NCBI RefSeq assembly: GCF_017357825.1
Contig: NZ_CP046072.1
Span: 2,170,001 to 2,234,000 of the forward strand
Reading direction: 5' to 3'
DNA: 64,000 nt
Source: Sulfurimonas aquatica
GTDB lineage: Bacteria; Campylobacterota; Campylobacteria; Campylobacterales; Sulfurimonadaceae
Shown: positions 8,786 to 17,454 of the stretch, in pieces
Layout: each line of letters begins with the position of its first letter
How positions within the stretch are numbered: position 1 is the stretch's first letter
Translations under genes and position numbers: made by a program
The notes under the pieces: model-generated
Seen by the model: only the letters and a program-made list of their open reading frames with translations
Database searches by the model: none
What the model was told of the DNA's origin: nothing

Positions 8786-9841
8786 ATGTTACTTTACATT
8801 CATATTCCCTTTTGCGATTCAAAATGCTCCTACTGCGCTTTTAACTCTTACGTTGATAAATTTCACTTAAAAGAACAATACATGCTCTCTTTAGAGAAGC
8901 AACTTATCTTCGAATTAGATAGGTTTAAAGCTCAAAAAAACTTTATTGAAACTATTTTCATAGGAGGGGGAACGCCCTCTACCGTTTCACCTGAGCTTTA
9001 TAAACCCATTTTTAAGCTGTTACAACCTTACCTTAAAGATGAGATAGAGATTACAAGCGAAGCCAATCCCAATAGCGCAACGATAGAGTGGCTAAAAGGA
9101 ATGAAAGAACTTGGAGTAAATCGCATAAGTTTTGGCGTTCAAAGTTTTGATGAGAAAAAACTTAAACTTCTAAATCGCGCTCATAATCCAGCTCAAGCAA
9201 AAGAGGCTATATTAAATGCCCAGAGCGTTGGTTTTAAAAACCTTTCTCTTGACCTCATCTATGCAACTCTTGGCGATACAAAAGAATTACTTCAAAATGA
9301 CATTGACATAGCGTTTTCACTTCCAATAAATCATATAAGCGCTTATGCTTTAACTATAGAAGAGGGAACGGCGTTTGAGAATAAACCTCAGATGAGTAGT
9401 GAACAACTCTCTTTAACGTCATGGATATTTGAGACTATAGCCTCTCATGGATTTACTCAGTATGAGATAAGTAATTTTGGAACGTACCGATCATCTCATA
9501 ATCTCGGCTATTGGCTCTATAAAGACTATATGGGAGTTGGCGCGGGAGCTGTTGGTAAACTTGATCTGCAAAGATTTTATCCAAATCCCGATATAGAAGA
9601 GTATATTCAAAACCCCTTAGATATAAAAATTGAAACGCTTGAACTTGAAGATAAAAAGATTGAGCAGTACTTTTTAGGTCTGCGTTCATGCATTGGCATA
9701 GATAAAAAACTTTTTACGTCAGAGGAGCTTAAACGTGCCGAGATGCTTCATGAAGAAAAAAAGCTAACGCTCAAAGATGGAGTTTACTATAACCCCGATT
9801 ACCTTTTAGCCGATGAGATAGCTCTTTTTTTAACATCTTAA
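8786..9841 (+). CDS. hemW: HemW-like radical SAM protein (HemN family)
   Basis: A 351-residue radical SAM protein of the coproporphyrinogen oxidase-like family. The cluster motif is CDSKCSYC (C10, C14, C17), followed by the IFIGGGTPS glycine motif, RISFGVQSFD and the NLSLDLIYATLGD segment. Its length matches HemW, the heme chaperone class, rather than true HemN (about 450 residues with an extra N-terminal segment). The role in heme handling is therefore family knowledge, not shown here. Monocistronic; tatB follows after 66 bases. Confidence 0.85.
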   Translation: MLLYIHIPFCDSKCSYCAFNSYVDKFHLKEQYMLSLEKQLIFELDRFKAQKNFIETIFIGGGTPSTVSPELYKPIFKLLQPYLKDEIEITSEANPNSATIEWLKGMKELGVNRISFGVQSFDEKKLKLLNRAHNPAQAKEAILNAQSVGFKNLSLDLIYATLGDTKELLQNDIDIAFSLPINHISAYALTIEEGTAFENKPQMSSEQLSLTSWIFETIASHGFTQYEISNFGTYRSSHNLGYWLYKDYMGVGAGAVGKLDLQRFYPNPDIEEYIQNPLDIKIETLELEDKKIEQYFLGLRSCIGIDKKLFTSEELKRAEMLHEEKKLTLKDGVYYNPDYLLADEIALFLTS

Positions 9842-9907
9842 TATTACATAATTAGCTTTTAATCATTCTTTTGATAAAATCCTAAAAATTAATTATGAGG
9901 GTATTAT

Positions 9908-10309
9908 ATGTTTGGTATGGGTTTTACTGAAATACTTATTATAGCCGTTATCGCCATTCTCTTCTTAGGCCCCGATAAACTTCCTAGCGCAATGATAGAC
10001 ATTGCTAAATTTTTCAAAAACGCGAAAAACACTCTAGGAAGCGTAAAGAGTACGCTTGAAGAAGAGATGCATGTAAGTGACATAAAAAAAGAGGCTCTAG
10101 CGTATAAAGCGCAACTTGAAAAAGCCACTTCGGCGTTAGATGACGTTAAAAACATTCCAAATAACCTTGGACTAGATACAAACTCATTTGAGGATACGTC
10201 TGCAGACGCAAAGCCTGAAGTAGTTGTCAACAAGTCTGCCACTAAAGCGGAAGAAGTAACGTTTGCAAAAAAATCAAAAAAAATAGAAGAAGATAATACT
10301 GATGTTTGA
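9908..10309 (+). CDS. tatB: Twin-arginine translocase subunit TatB
   Basis: A 133-residue membrane-anchored component that, with TatC, recognises twin-arginine signal peptides. It has one N-terminal membrane helix (about residues 5-22), the GPDKLPSA hinge, then an amphipathic helix and a charged C-terminal tail. A GAGGG ribosome site lies at a good distance before the ATG. The stop lies eight bases inside tatC. tatA is not in the window. Confidence 0.9.
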   Translation: MFGMGFTEILIIAVIAILFLGPDKLPSAMIDIAKFFKNAKNTLGSVKSTLEEEMHVSDIKKEALAYKAQLEKATSALDDVKNIPNNLGLDTNSFEDTSADAKPEVVVNKSATKAEEVTFAKKSKKIEEDNTDV

Positions 10310-11096
10310 TGAACTAAAACCGCACCTAGCAGAGCTTCGAAAAAGACTTGGGATTTCTGTTGGAAGTCTCATTGTGATGTTCTTTGTAATGTTTTACTTT
10401 CATGAGCCAATCCTTAACTGGATGGTTGAACCTCTAAATACGGCCCTTATAGAAGTCGGGAAAAAATCTCTTCACGCAGCGGATGGAATGATTACGACTT
10501 CCCAAGTTGGAGGAGCGTTTTTTGTAGCGCTTAAAGTCTCTTTTTTTGCAGCCATAGTTGCTTCACTACCTATCATCCTCTCTCAAATCTGGCTATTTAT
10601 CGCTCCTGGACTCTACTCTAGTGAAAAGAAAATGATAATTCCATTTATAATTGGTGGAACGTTGATGTTTCTCATAGGCGTTTTATTTGCATACTACGTT
10701 GTTACCCCATTTGGTTTTGACTTTCTTATCACCTTTGGTAGTTTTAAGTTTACCCCACTTATCAACATCGAAGATTACGTAGGTTTTTTTACAAAGATAA
10801 TGTTTGGTTTTGGACTTGCGTTTGAACTTCCGGTCTTTGCTTACTTCTTAGCGCTTTTAGGCCTTGTAAATGACAAACAGATGACGGCGTTTTTTAAATA
10901 CGCTATCGTTATTATTTTCATCGTTGCGGCGCTTCTAACGCCACCGGACGTTCTAACGCAGCTACTAATGGCTGGTCCGCTTATCATCCTTTATGGTTTT
11001 TCTATCTTGATAGTAAAACTGGTAAATCCAGCTCCAGATGATGATGACGAGGATGAAGAAGAAGATGAGTCAGCAGATGAAACTAACTCTAAATAA
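10302..11096 (+). CDS. tatC: Twin-arginine translocase subunit TatC
   Basis: A 264-residue integral membrane receptor of the Tat pathway with about six helices. The N-terminal cytoplasmic ELRKRL segment and the conserved FE in the fourth helix region (GFGLAFELPV) fit the family. The last 15-20 residues are an almost continuous Asp/Glu tail, probably cytoplasmic. It overlaps tatB and is followed by queA after 23 bases, the same order as in H. pylori. Confidence 0.95.
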   Translation: MFDELKPHLAELRKRLGISVGSLIVMFFVMFYFHEPILNWMVEPLNTALIEVGKKSLHAADGMITTSQVGGAFFVALKVSFFAAIVASLPIILSQIWLFIAPGLYSSEKKMIIPFIIGGTLMFLIGVLFAYYVVTPFGFDFLITFGSFKFTPLINIEDYVGFFTKIMFGFGLAFELPVFAYFLALLGLVNDKQMTAFFKYAIVIIFIVAALLTPPDVLTQLLMAGPLIILYGFSILIVKLVNPAPDDDDEDEEEDESADETNSK

Positions 11097-11119
11097 AACT
11101 GAGTGTTTAGCAGCCTAGC

Positions 11120-12148
11120 ATGCAAGACATTGAACTACTGACTGCTAGCTATGACTTTGTCCTTCCGGATGAACTCATTGCCACCCATCCAGCACACCCA
11201 CGAGACCATGCAAAACTTTTAATATATAACAGAGAGACAGACACTATAACTCATGCTCACTTTTATGATTTTGAAAAATACATACCAAAAGATTGCGCTC
11301 TTATTTTTAACAACACTAAAGTCATAAAAGCAAGACTGCATGGAAAAAAAACAAGTGGTGGAAAGATAGAACTTCTTATAAATAGACCATTAAACGCCAT
11401 AGATATAAACGTATACCTAAGAGGTAAAGTAAAAGTTGGCACAGAAGTCCTCTTTAAAAATAACTTAATAGCCGTCGTTAAAGAGCTTAACGAAGATGGA
11501 AGTCGCATTGTTAACTTTATGCAAGATGGTATACTCCTGCGTTTTGAAGAGATTTTGCCTATCATAGATAAGATAGGCCATATTCCACTTCCTCCATACA
11601 TACAACGCGAGGACAACGAAGAGGATGCCGACGAGTACCAGAGTGTTTTTGCCAAAGAAGAAGGAGCGGTAGCCGCTCCTACGGCTTCACTTCATTTCAC
11701 GCAAGAGCAACACCATAGAGTATGTCAAAACCATGCCCATGCCTATGTAACGCTACATGTTGGAAGCGGTACTTTTAAACCAGTAGACGCAGAAGTTATA
11801 ACAGAACATCCTATGCACTCAGAGTATTATGACATCTCAGATAAAGCAAAAGATATACTTGACTCAGATATTCCCGTACTTAGTATAGGAACGACTTCAA
11901 CGCGAACTATTGAGTATTACGACAAGCACGGCAAGATTCAAAAAGGCGAGGCAAATCTCTTTTTACATCCAAACAACAAGCCTAGTAGAGTCAACCACCT
12001 ACTTACAAACTTTCACCTACCAAAGTCTACGCTTTTGATGTTGGTCGCGTCGTTTGTTGGACTTGAAAAAACACAAAAATTGTATGCGGAAGCCATAAAA
12101 GAAAATTATCGTTTTTACTCTTATGGCGACGCGATGCTGATTATCTAA
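11120..12148 (+). CDS. queA: tRNA preQ1(34) ribosyltransferase-isomerase QueA
   Basis: A 342-residue enzyme that transfers and rearranges the ribosyl group of SAM onto preQ1 in the tRNA wobble position, giving epoxyqueuosine. Visible family segments are DFVLPDELIA near the N-terminus, FNNTKVIKARL, GHIPLPPYI (about 154-162), the APTASLHFT motif, HVGSGTFKPV, and the C-terminal TNFHLPKSTL. Full length. It converges on dprA with a four-base overlap of the 3' ends. Confidence 0.95.
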   Translation: MQDIELLTASYDFVLPDELIATHPAHPRDHAKLLIYNRETDTITHAHFYDFEKYIPKDCALIFNNTKVIKARLHGKKTSGGKIELLINRPLNAIDINVYLRGKVKVGTEVLFKNNLIAVVKELNEDGSRIVNFMQDGILLRFEEILPIIDKIGHIPLPPYIQREDNEEDADEYQSVFAKEEGAVAAPTASLHFTQEQHHRVCQNHAHAYVTLHVGSGTFKPVDAEVITEHPMHSEYYDISDKAKDILDSDIPVLSIGTTSTRTIEYYDKHGKIQKGEANLFLHPNNKPSRVNHLLTNFHLPKSTLLMLVASFVGLEKTQKLYAEAIKENYRFYSYGDAMLII

Positions 12149-12921
12149 AGCAGATAGAGTCTTGAATTTTTTATCTCTATCTCACCACTAAGTTCCGCTT
12201 CAAAAACTCGAGAGGGAAACTTTTTTAAAGCCTCTTCATAAGTTGGGTTAGATTTACAATACTCTAAAAAATCATCAACGCGCTTTACTTCACTCGATTC
12301 AGTGGCAAATAAGGCAACAAACGAGTCTATGTCATATATAGCCTTTGCCTTGCCCTCTTGCAGGAGTCTATTCGTTGCTTGGCTCTCGCCTATTCTGTGA
12401 GAAAGAACATATATCTCTTTTCCCATCTTTAAAGCATACTCTATGCTTCTCATAGTTCCAGAGTTTAAATCTGCATAGGAAACTATGAGGATGTCTCCTA
12501 ACGCGACTACCAACTCATTTCTCAGTACAAAGTTATACTTAGTAGAGGGCGAACCTTTTTCAAACTGAGACATAACCAAACCAGACTCTTCTACGCTTTT
12601 TATTATGGATGCGTTAATAGCTGGATAGCGTTTATTAAGACCCGTTGCTGCGATAAGTATAGTATTTGAAGGCCCTGCACCTTTATGAGCGATTGCGTCA
12701 ACGCCAATAGCCCCGCCACTCACTATGCAAACTCCTGCGTTTGAGAGTTTTGTTGCAAGCTCATGTGTTTTATCTCTAGCATATTGGTTGGGAGAACGGC
12801 TTCCAACTATGGAAATCTTTTTTCTATGTAAAAGTGAAGTATTACCAATGTAAGAGAGTTTTAAAGGATAGCGCTTCATGCTCTCTAACTCTTTTATATG
12901 AAAATCTACCTCTCTAATCAT
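12145..12921 (-). CDS. dprA: DNA processing protein DprA
   Basis: A 258-residue Rossmann-fold protein that binds incoming single-stranded DNA during transformation and loads RecA. Recognisable segments are YIGNTSLL, the nucleotide-binding-like VGSRSPNQYA, SGGAIGVDAIAHKGA and YADLNSGTM. The N-terminal SAM domain and the C-terminal winged helix of long DprA proteins appear reduced, giving a compact version similar to the Helicobacter one. It lies three bases after the deacetylase-like gene. It implies possible natural competence. Confidence 0.88.
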   Translation of the reverse strand: MIREVDFHIKELESMKRYPLKLSYIGNTSLLHRKKISIVGSRSPNQYARDKTHELATKLSNAGVCIVSGGAIGVDAIAHKGAGPSNTILIAATGLNKRYPAINASIIKSVEESGLVMSQFEKGSPSTKYNFVLRNELVVALGDILIVSYADLNSGTMRSIEYALKMGKEIYVLSHRIGESQATNRLLQEGKAKAIYDIDSFVALFATESSEVKRVDDFLEYCKSNPTYEEALKKFPSRVFEAELSGEIEIKNSRLYLL

Positions 12922-12924
12922 ATT

Positions 12925-13980
12925 TTAAAGCCTATGTATATAGACCAACTCCACTTCTTTAAGTAGTTTTTTTGACTCATAAAGCGCTTGGAGAGTATTT
13001 TTATGTGGATGTCCTATTGCAATGGCGCTTCCATTATCTTTTGCTGTTTTTATCGCTTTTTTAATCTGCTCTAGTATATATGGCTTATCCATATGATGGT
13101 CTAAAAAAACATCACGCGCGACATACTTCATTCCTAAGTTTTCTAATACTTTTGGAGCCATTGTCTGTGCCGTAGTTCTACTATCTACAAAATATATACT
13201 GCTTTTAGTGAGTGCGTATATAAGTCTATTCATAGCGACTTCGTCTGCCGTAAATTTACTTCCTGTGTGATTATTTATATACTTTACTCTAGGAAAGAGT
13301 TTTTTAATACTTTTTACACGTGAAGAAATAGTCGCTTGAGAATCTGTAATGCGCAGAGTGTCTGGTTCTTCCGCGCTAAAACTTTGTGCTTCCATAGGTA
13401 AGTGAACCATATAGTTATCTTCATGCGATGCTAGTTCGGACGTATGTGGTCGTGCCTTGCTTGGTGGCAAAAAAGACATAGTAAGGGGTAGTCTCAAACT
13501 CTTTATCGCCTCGACTTGAGACTTTGTTCCTACGTCATCGATGATAATGGATAAACGCGGCTTGCTAGAACTCACGTTTGCCTTGCGTTTAACAATATTT
13601 GGTGCATTGACAAGTGATACGTCTTCAAGTTCATGAGAGGCTGAAACATAATGTTTCTCTGCGTTTTTTAAGACCTCTTGCTTAGAGCTCTTCTCTTTTA
13701 AAACTTCTTTTTTTAGAACCTCTTTGAGTCTCTTGTTTACACTTGCTTGTTTTTTATCGACCGTAACTGTCTTTTCAAGTTCTTTGAGTAGCCCTAAGCG
13801 CTTCTCTTTTTCCTTTTTTTCTAACTGTGCTACCTCTTTTTTAGCAGCTTCATAACCAAAATAATAGCCCGTGACTACAGAGCTCAATATAAGGGCTACG
13901 ATTGCCAATGTCCATGCTATATAAGAGAGGATTTTTGAAGTAGATTTTTTTTTAGTAGTTATCTTTTTTCTTTTAGCCAT
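12925..13980 (-). CDS. Divergent polysaccharide deacetylase (YibQ family)
   Basis: 351 residues. An N-terminal Lys-rich cytoplasmic tip is followed by one membrane helix (about residues 18-45), a charged coiled region, and a periplasmic divergent polysaccharide deacetylase domain from about residue 140. That domain shows LSIIIDDVG, LPLTMSFLPP, HLPMEA, INNHTGSKFT, YFVDSRTT and IAIGHPHKNT. Family members are suspected to act on envelope polysaccharide, but the substrate is not known. The overlap-free three-base spacing to dprA suggests cotranscription. Confidence 0.8.
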   Translation of the reverse strand: MAKRKKITTKKKSTSKILSYIAWTLAIVALILSSVVTGYYFGYEAAKKEVAQLEKKEKEKRLGLLKELEKTVTVDKKQASVNKRLKEVLKKEVLKEKSSKQEVLKNAEKHYVSASHELEDVSLVNAPNIVKRKANVSSSKPRLSIIIDDVGTKSQVEAIKSLRLPLTMSFLPPSKARPHTSELASHEDNYMVHLPMEAQSFSAEEPDTLRITDSQATISSRVKSIKKLFPRVKYINNHTGSKFTADEVAMNRLIYALTKSSIYFVDSRTTAQTMAPKVLENLGMKYVARDVFLDHHMDKPYILEQIKKAIKTAKDNGSAIAIGHPHKNTLQALYESKKLLKEVELVYIHRL

Positions 13981-14153
13981 TTTAAATAAAACTTTCTTTG
14001 AGTAAATTTATGAAACTATACCCTCTTAAATATTAATATACTATTTCATTTCATTTTGACATACATTCTCTCTATATATACTTTAGATTCTCAAATTTAT
14101 AAATAAAACTAATATAAAACATTTTTGTATGCTTTTCTTAAGTAAGATTTCTA

Positions 14154-14159
14154 TATAAT
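14154..14159 (+). promoter_or_regulatory. Likely -10 element of the rpsF operon
   Basis: TATAAT lies about 100 bases upstream of rpsF after a long AT-rich stretch. A start near 14166 would give a leader of about 95 bases, which contains a TGTCAA/TTGACA inverted repeat (14183-14196), a CCGAAAGG segment (14210-14217) and a short ATG-initiated reading frame from 14225 that overlaps the rpsF start. The -10 is recognised by sequence only. Confidence 0.5.
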
Positions 14160-14261
14160 TCCGAGTTCCTTTCTCTTTGTAATGTCAATTTTGACACTAT
14201 ATTTTAGATCCGAAAGGGAAACAAATGCCTATGTGCAGATACCAAAGGGAGATTATACTCT

Positions 14262-14705
14262 ATGAGAAATTACGAAAACCTAGTAATCGTAAAACCAACA
14301 TTAACAGCAGAAGAAATTCAAGCTAGCATTCAAGCGGTTGAGGAAGTTATCACTTCTAACGGCGGCGAAATAGCGGCTACAAGTCCAATGGGAATGAGAA
14401 AATTAGCATACCCTATTGATAAAAACGAACGTGGTTATTACCATGTAGTATACTATTCAATTGCTCCAGCAGCTATTGCAGAGATCGAAAGACGTTTCCG
14501 TATCAACGAAGAGCTTTTACGTTTTGTAACGATTAAATATGATTCAAACCGTGAAGTTAAAGCGTTTAACACTCTTGTTGAAAACGCTAAAAAAGCGGCA
14601 GCGGCTCCAAAAGTTGAAGCAACTCCAGCAGTTGAAGCGACTCCAGAAGCAGAAGCTCCAGTTGAAGCAGCAGTAGAAACAGAAGCTCCAGTAGCAGCTG
14701 AGTAA
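14262..14705 (+). CDS. rpsF: 30S ribosomal protein S6
   Basis: A 147-residue small-subunit protein that pairs with S18 on the central domain of 16S rRNA. The S6 fold covers about residues 1-100 (NYENLVIVKPTL; PMGMRKLAYPI; YYHVVYYSI; RRFRINEELLRF). A low-complexity tail of alternating Ala, Glu, Val and Pro follows from about residue 108, where E. coli S6 has a short Glu tail. First gene of rpsF-ssb-rpsR. Confidence 0.96.
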   Translation: MRNYENLVIVKPTLTAEEIQASIQAVEEVITSNGGEIAATSPMGMRKLAYPIDKNERGYYHVVYYSIAPAAIAEIERRFRINEELLRFVTIKYDSNREVKAFNTLVENAKKAAAAPKVEATPAVEATPEAEAPVEAAVETEAPVAAE

Positions 14706-14733
14706 TAAGTAAAAGCCAAAAGAAGGAAACCTT

Positions 14734-15324
14734 ATGTTCAATAAAGTAATTTTAGTTGGAAACCTAACGCGTGACATCGAACTCAGATACTCTCAAGCGG
14801 GTATGGGCATTGCAAAAACAGCAATCGCTACTAGCCGTAAATTCACTACAAATGGTGAAAAAAAAGAGGAAGTATGTTTTGTAGATATTACATTTTTCGG
14901 AAGAAGTGCTGAAGTTGCCAACCAATATCTTCGTAAAGGGAGTAAAATCCTAGTCGAAGGTAGATTAAACTTTGAACAGTGGGTAGATCAAAATGGTCAG
15001 AAACGTTCTAAACACTCGGTTACTGCTGAAACTATGCAGATGCTAGATTCTAAAGGAGACAACCAAGGTGCATACGCTGCTCCAACTGGTGCTCCTATGG
15101 ATAATAACTATGATGGTGGATACAATGAGCCTTCTCAAGGGCAGCCTCAAGGGTACCAACAGCCTAAGCAACAGAGCTACCAAGCTCCAAGGCCAGAGCA
15201 ACAACCTCAGAGTTATCAAAAGCCTAGCTATAACAATAACCAAGCAGCGGCGCAAAGTCGTCAGATGCCTAGTAGTGAATCAATCCCAACGATTGATATA
15301 GATGAAGATGAAATTCCATTTTAG
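14734..15324 (+). CDS. ssb: Single-stranded DNA-binding protein
   Basis: A 196-residue protein with an N-terminal OB fold (FNKVILVGNLTRDIELRY; VDITFFGRSAEVANQYL; KILVEGRLNFEQW) covering about residues 1-110. A disordered Gln/Pro/Tyr-rich linker follows, then the acidic DEDEIPF tip that recruits replication and repair partners. The position between rpsF and rpsR is the classic arrangement. A good AGGAAA ribosome site precedes the ATG. Confidence 0.96.
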   Translation: MFNKVILVGNLTRDIELRYSQAGMGIAKTAIATSRKFTTNGEKKEEVCFVDITFFGRSAEVANQYLRKGSKILVEGRLNFEQWVDQNGQKRSKHSVTAETMQMLDSKGDNQGAYAAPTGAPMDNNYDGGYNEPSQGQPQGYQQPKQQSYQAPRPEQQPQSYQKPSYNNNQAAAQSRQMPSSESIPTIDIDEDEIPF

Positions 15325-15356
15325 ACTTAATAAAATAGATACAAAAAGGTAATAAC

Positions 15357-15620
15357 ATGTCAGAAAAAAGAAAATACAAAAAAAGATTTTGTAAGTACTG
15401 TGAAGCAAAAGTAGACTTCATGGATTATAAAGATGCGGGAGCTTTACGTTTCTCACTATCTGAAAGATATAAAATTATGCCAAGACGTTTAACAGGTAAC
15501 TGTAAACGTCACCAAGACATGATTTCAGTAGTTATCAAGCGTGCTCGTGCGGCTGCTCTAGTTCCATATACTGTAACTCGTAAGCAAGTTGTAACTGCAC
15601 CATTCGAAAACCTTAGATAG
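15357..15620 (+). CDS. rpsR: 30S ribosomal protein S18
   Basis: An 87-residue ribosomal protein that binds with S6. It keeps the core [12 protein letters not shown] and [13 protein letters not shown] segments. An N-terminal FCKYCEAK Cys pair together with the Cys in the NCKRHQ segment suggests a zinc-type S18. Last gene of the operon, followed at once by a terminator hairpin. Confidence 0.96.
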   Translation: MSEKRKYKKRFCKYCEAKVDFMDYKDAGALRFSLSERYKIMPRRLTGNCKRHQDMISVVIKRARAAALVPYTVTRKQVVTAPFENLR

Positions 15621-15626
15621 GTCTTC

Positions 15627-15657
15627 TTAAGTCCCTTTCTGGGACTTAATCTTCTTT
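15627..15657 (+). terminator. Terminator of the rpsF-ssb-rpsR operon
   Basis: TTAAGTCCC (15627-15635) and GGGACTTAA (15641-15649) form a nine-base-pair perfect stem with a five-base loop, followed by TCTTCTTT. It lies seven bases after the rpsR stop. Confidence 0.88.
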
Positions 15658-15766
15658 ACCGCCCTCTTTTTACATACAAATTCTCTAAATATATCCAATG
15701 CACTTTTGTAATATAAACCTAAGAATTGAATGCTATACTAAACAAAATATAAACTAGGAATATAGA

Positions 15767-15967
15767 ATGACTATAGAAGAAATCGAGTTTGAGTTAGAGT
15801 TAACGGGAATGGCTAGAGATCAGCAACTCAAGTTACTATCAGCTGTTAAAAGAGATGGCTATGATGCAAAACTACTTGATAAGAAACTTAGGACTATGGG
15901 GTTTGAGCCTGTCTTTAGTATTTACGATGAAGAAGAAGATACTCATCAAGATAAGAGTAAAGCCTAG
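15767..15967 (+). CDS. Small hypothetical protein
   Basis: 66 residues, acidic, mostly predicted helical, with a Glu/Asp-rich tail. No signal peptide, no Cys and no motif I recognise. A start-proximal TAGGAATAT ribosome site is present. It stands alone between the rpsR terminator and a small exported protein gene. Function unknown. Confidence 0.6.
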   Translation: MTIEEIEFELELTGMARDQQLKLLSAVKRDGYDAKLLDKKLRTMGFEPVFSIYDEEEDTHQDKSKA

Positions 15968-16047
15968 GCTTATTGCAAAATTACTATTAGTAATACTATA
16001 ATAATTCCATTTTTGTATAATTAATATAATACGCTATAATTCCAATT

Positions 16048-16311
16048 ATGAAACTTAGACTATTATTATCTATCTTCTTTGTAATTGTCACAACGCTTTC
16101 AGCACTGCATGAAACGGAGCATACACTCCAAGGTGAAGAAACCTGTTTAGTTTGTCATGTAAACGACAACCTTACATCAGCAGATATACTTTCAATACCT
16201 ACTGAGGCTCTCAACTTTCACTACGAATCTATTTTAGATAATGGCCAAGTAGCAAACCTACACCTTCAAGACAGATCAAACCAAAACCGCGCCCCACCAA
16301 AACAATCCTAA
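16048..16311 (+). CDS. Small exported His/Cys-rich protein, possibly metal-binding
   Basis: 87 residues with a clear N-terminal signal sequence (about residues 1-19). The mature part starts with an HETEH-type cluster, then CLVCH, so two Cys and several His lie within about 20 residues. CxxCH could hold a heme, but the protein is short and the nearby His residues fit a metal site equally well. It lies 56 bases before a gene for an outer-membrane channel-like protein on the same strand, a context seen with metal-responsive envelope genes. Function is inference. Confidence 0.55.
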   Translation: MKLRLLLSIFFVIVTTLSALHETEHTLQGEETCLVCHVNDNLTSADILSIPTEALNFHYESILDNGQVANLHLQDRSNQNRAPPKQS

Positions 16312-16367
16312 CTACCCAATAATAAAACAAAAAACTTTACAAAATATAATAATAAATAGGAATAACT

Positions 16368-17366
16368 ATGCAAAAAAAAATACTAATAGCTACATCTTTG
16401 TGGGCGATAGGAACGGCGACTTCAACTTGGGCTTGTAATGGCTCTCATGTCTTAGGCGGGGCAACTACGGGGGCAGTTTATACTATCTCTGCAGATACTA
16501 TGAAAAAAGGTGATTTTTACTTAGGCGTAAATGTGGAAACACTGCAAAACAAAAGTCTCTCAGATTCAAAAATCATAAACGCTATACAAAATGGTGCAAC
16601 TCATTTACATAGTATAGACGCCGTAAACTCTTACTCTATAGCATTCTCTTATGGTATTACAGACAATCTTACGTTAAACACACAACTACCGTATGCTTCT
16701 CGCAAAAATATACGCGCAGGTGAAACCCCTCCACCTGACGTTCACACCCATGGTAACGTTGAAGGTATGGGTGATATTTCAGCAATTCTCCAATATAAAG
16801 TATATGACGATGTGGTAAAAATCGCTCTTTTGGCAGGGCTTAAAGCACCAACTGGAAAAGATAATTTAGAAGATGAGGGTGAAGTGCTAGAGGCTGACTT
16901 ACAACCCGGAAGTGGTTCGTGGGATATTTTCACCGGCGCCGCTATAACTAAAAACTTTGAGAACTTCTCACTTCACTCAGATATACTCTACAAGTATAAT
17001 AATACAGGAGTAGATAAAAGTCAATTAGGAGATGTGTTTACGTATAACACGGCAGTCTCTTATAAATTATTTGAGAATAATCATGACCATACGCTTCATA
17101 AGTTAGAAGAAGAAAAAGAGCTTGGATACTCCCTCAGTACTTTCTTAGAGCTAAATGGTGAGCATGCGCAAAAAGATCGTTTTCATGGTGATAATGCAGA
17201 GAATACTGGACATAATATACTTTTTGCCACTACTGGACTCCAGCTTGTTAGCGATGCCGGTTACTCACTCTTTTTTAGTATTTCAAAACCTATATACCAA
17301 GACTTTAACGGTCTGCAAAATGATATAAACTACAAATCAAGTTTTGGGATTGGAAAGAGCTTTTAA
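16368..17366 (+). CDS. Outer-membrane beta-barrel, Phenol_MetA_deg-like transporter
   Basis: 332 residues with a signal peptide (about 1-22), then alternating amphipathic strands and a C-terminal Phe, as expected for an outer-membrane beta-barrel. The segments GITDNLTLNTQLPY, LLAGLKAPTGKDN and LQPGSGSWDIFTGAA resemble the family annotated as MetA-pathway/transporter. Several His-rich stretches (DVHTHGN; ENNHDHTLHK) are notable beside the small His/Cys protein upstream and could suggest metal or metallophore traffic. Substrate unknown. Confidence 0.65.
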   Translation: MQKKILIATSLWAIGTATSTWACNGSHVLGGATTGAVYTISADTMKKGDFYLGVNVETLQNKSLSDSKIINAIQNGATHLHSIDAVNSYSIAFSYGITDNLTLNTQLPYASRKNIRAGETPPPDVHTHGNVEGMGDISAILQYKVYDDVVKIALLAGLKAPTGKDNLEDEGEVLEADLQPGSGSWDIFTGAAITKNFENFSLHSDILYKYNNTGVDKSQLGDVFTYNTAVSYKLFENNHDHTLHKLEEEKELGYSLSTFLELNGEHAQKDRFHGDNAENTGHNILFATTGLQLVSDAGYSLFFSISKPIYQDFNGLQNDINYKSSFGIGKSF

Positions 17367-17454
17367 AAGAAGTATCTCCCTTCTTTAGGGGAGAATCTTT
17401 CAAAGTTATTGATAAGGGAATGTTTATTGCTATAATTTATAAAAAAGTTTTTCA

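Noticed and set aside
16048-16311. Reading the small CxxCH protein as a cytochrome c
   Set aside because: One CxxCH in an 87-residue protein with no distal Met/His context is not enough; metal binding is equally likely.
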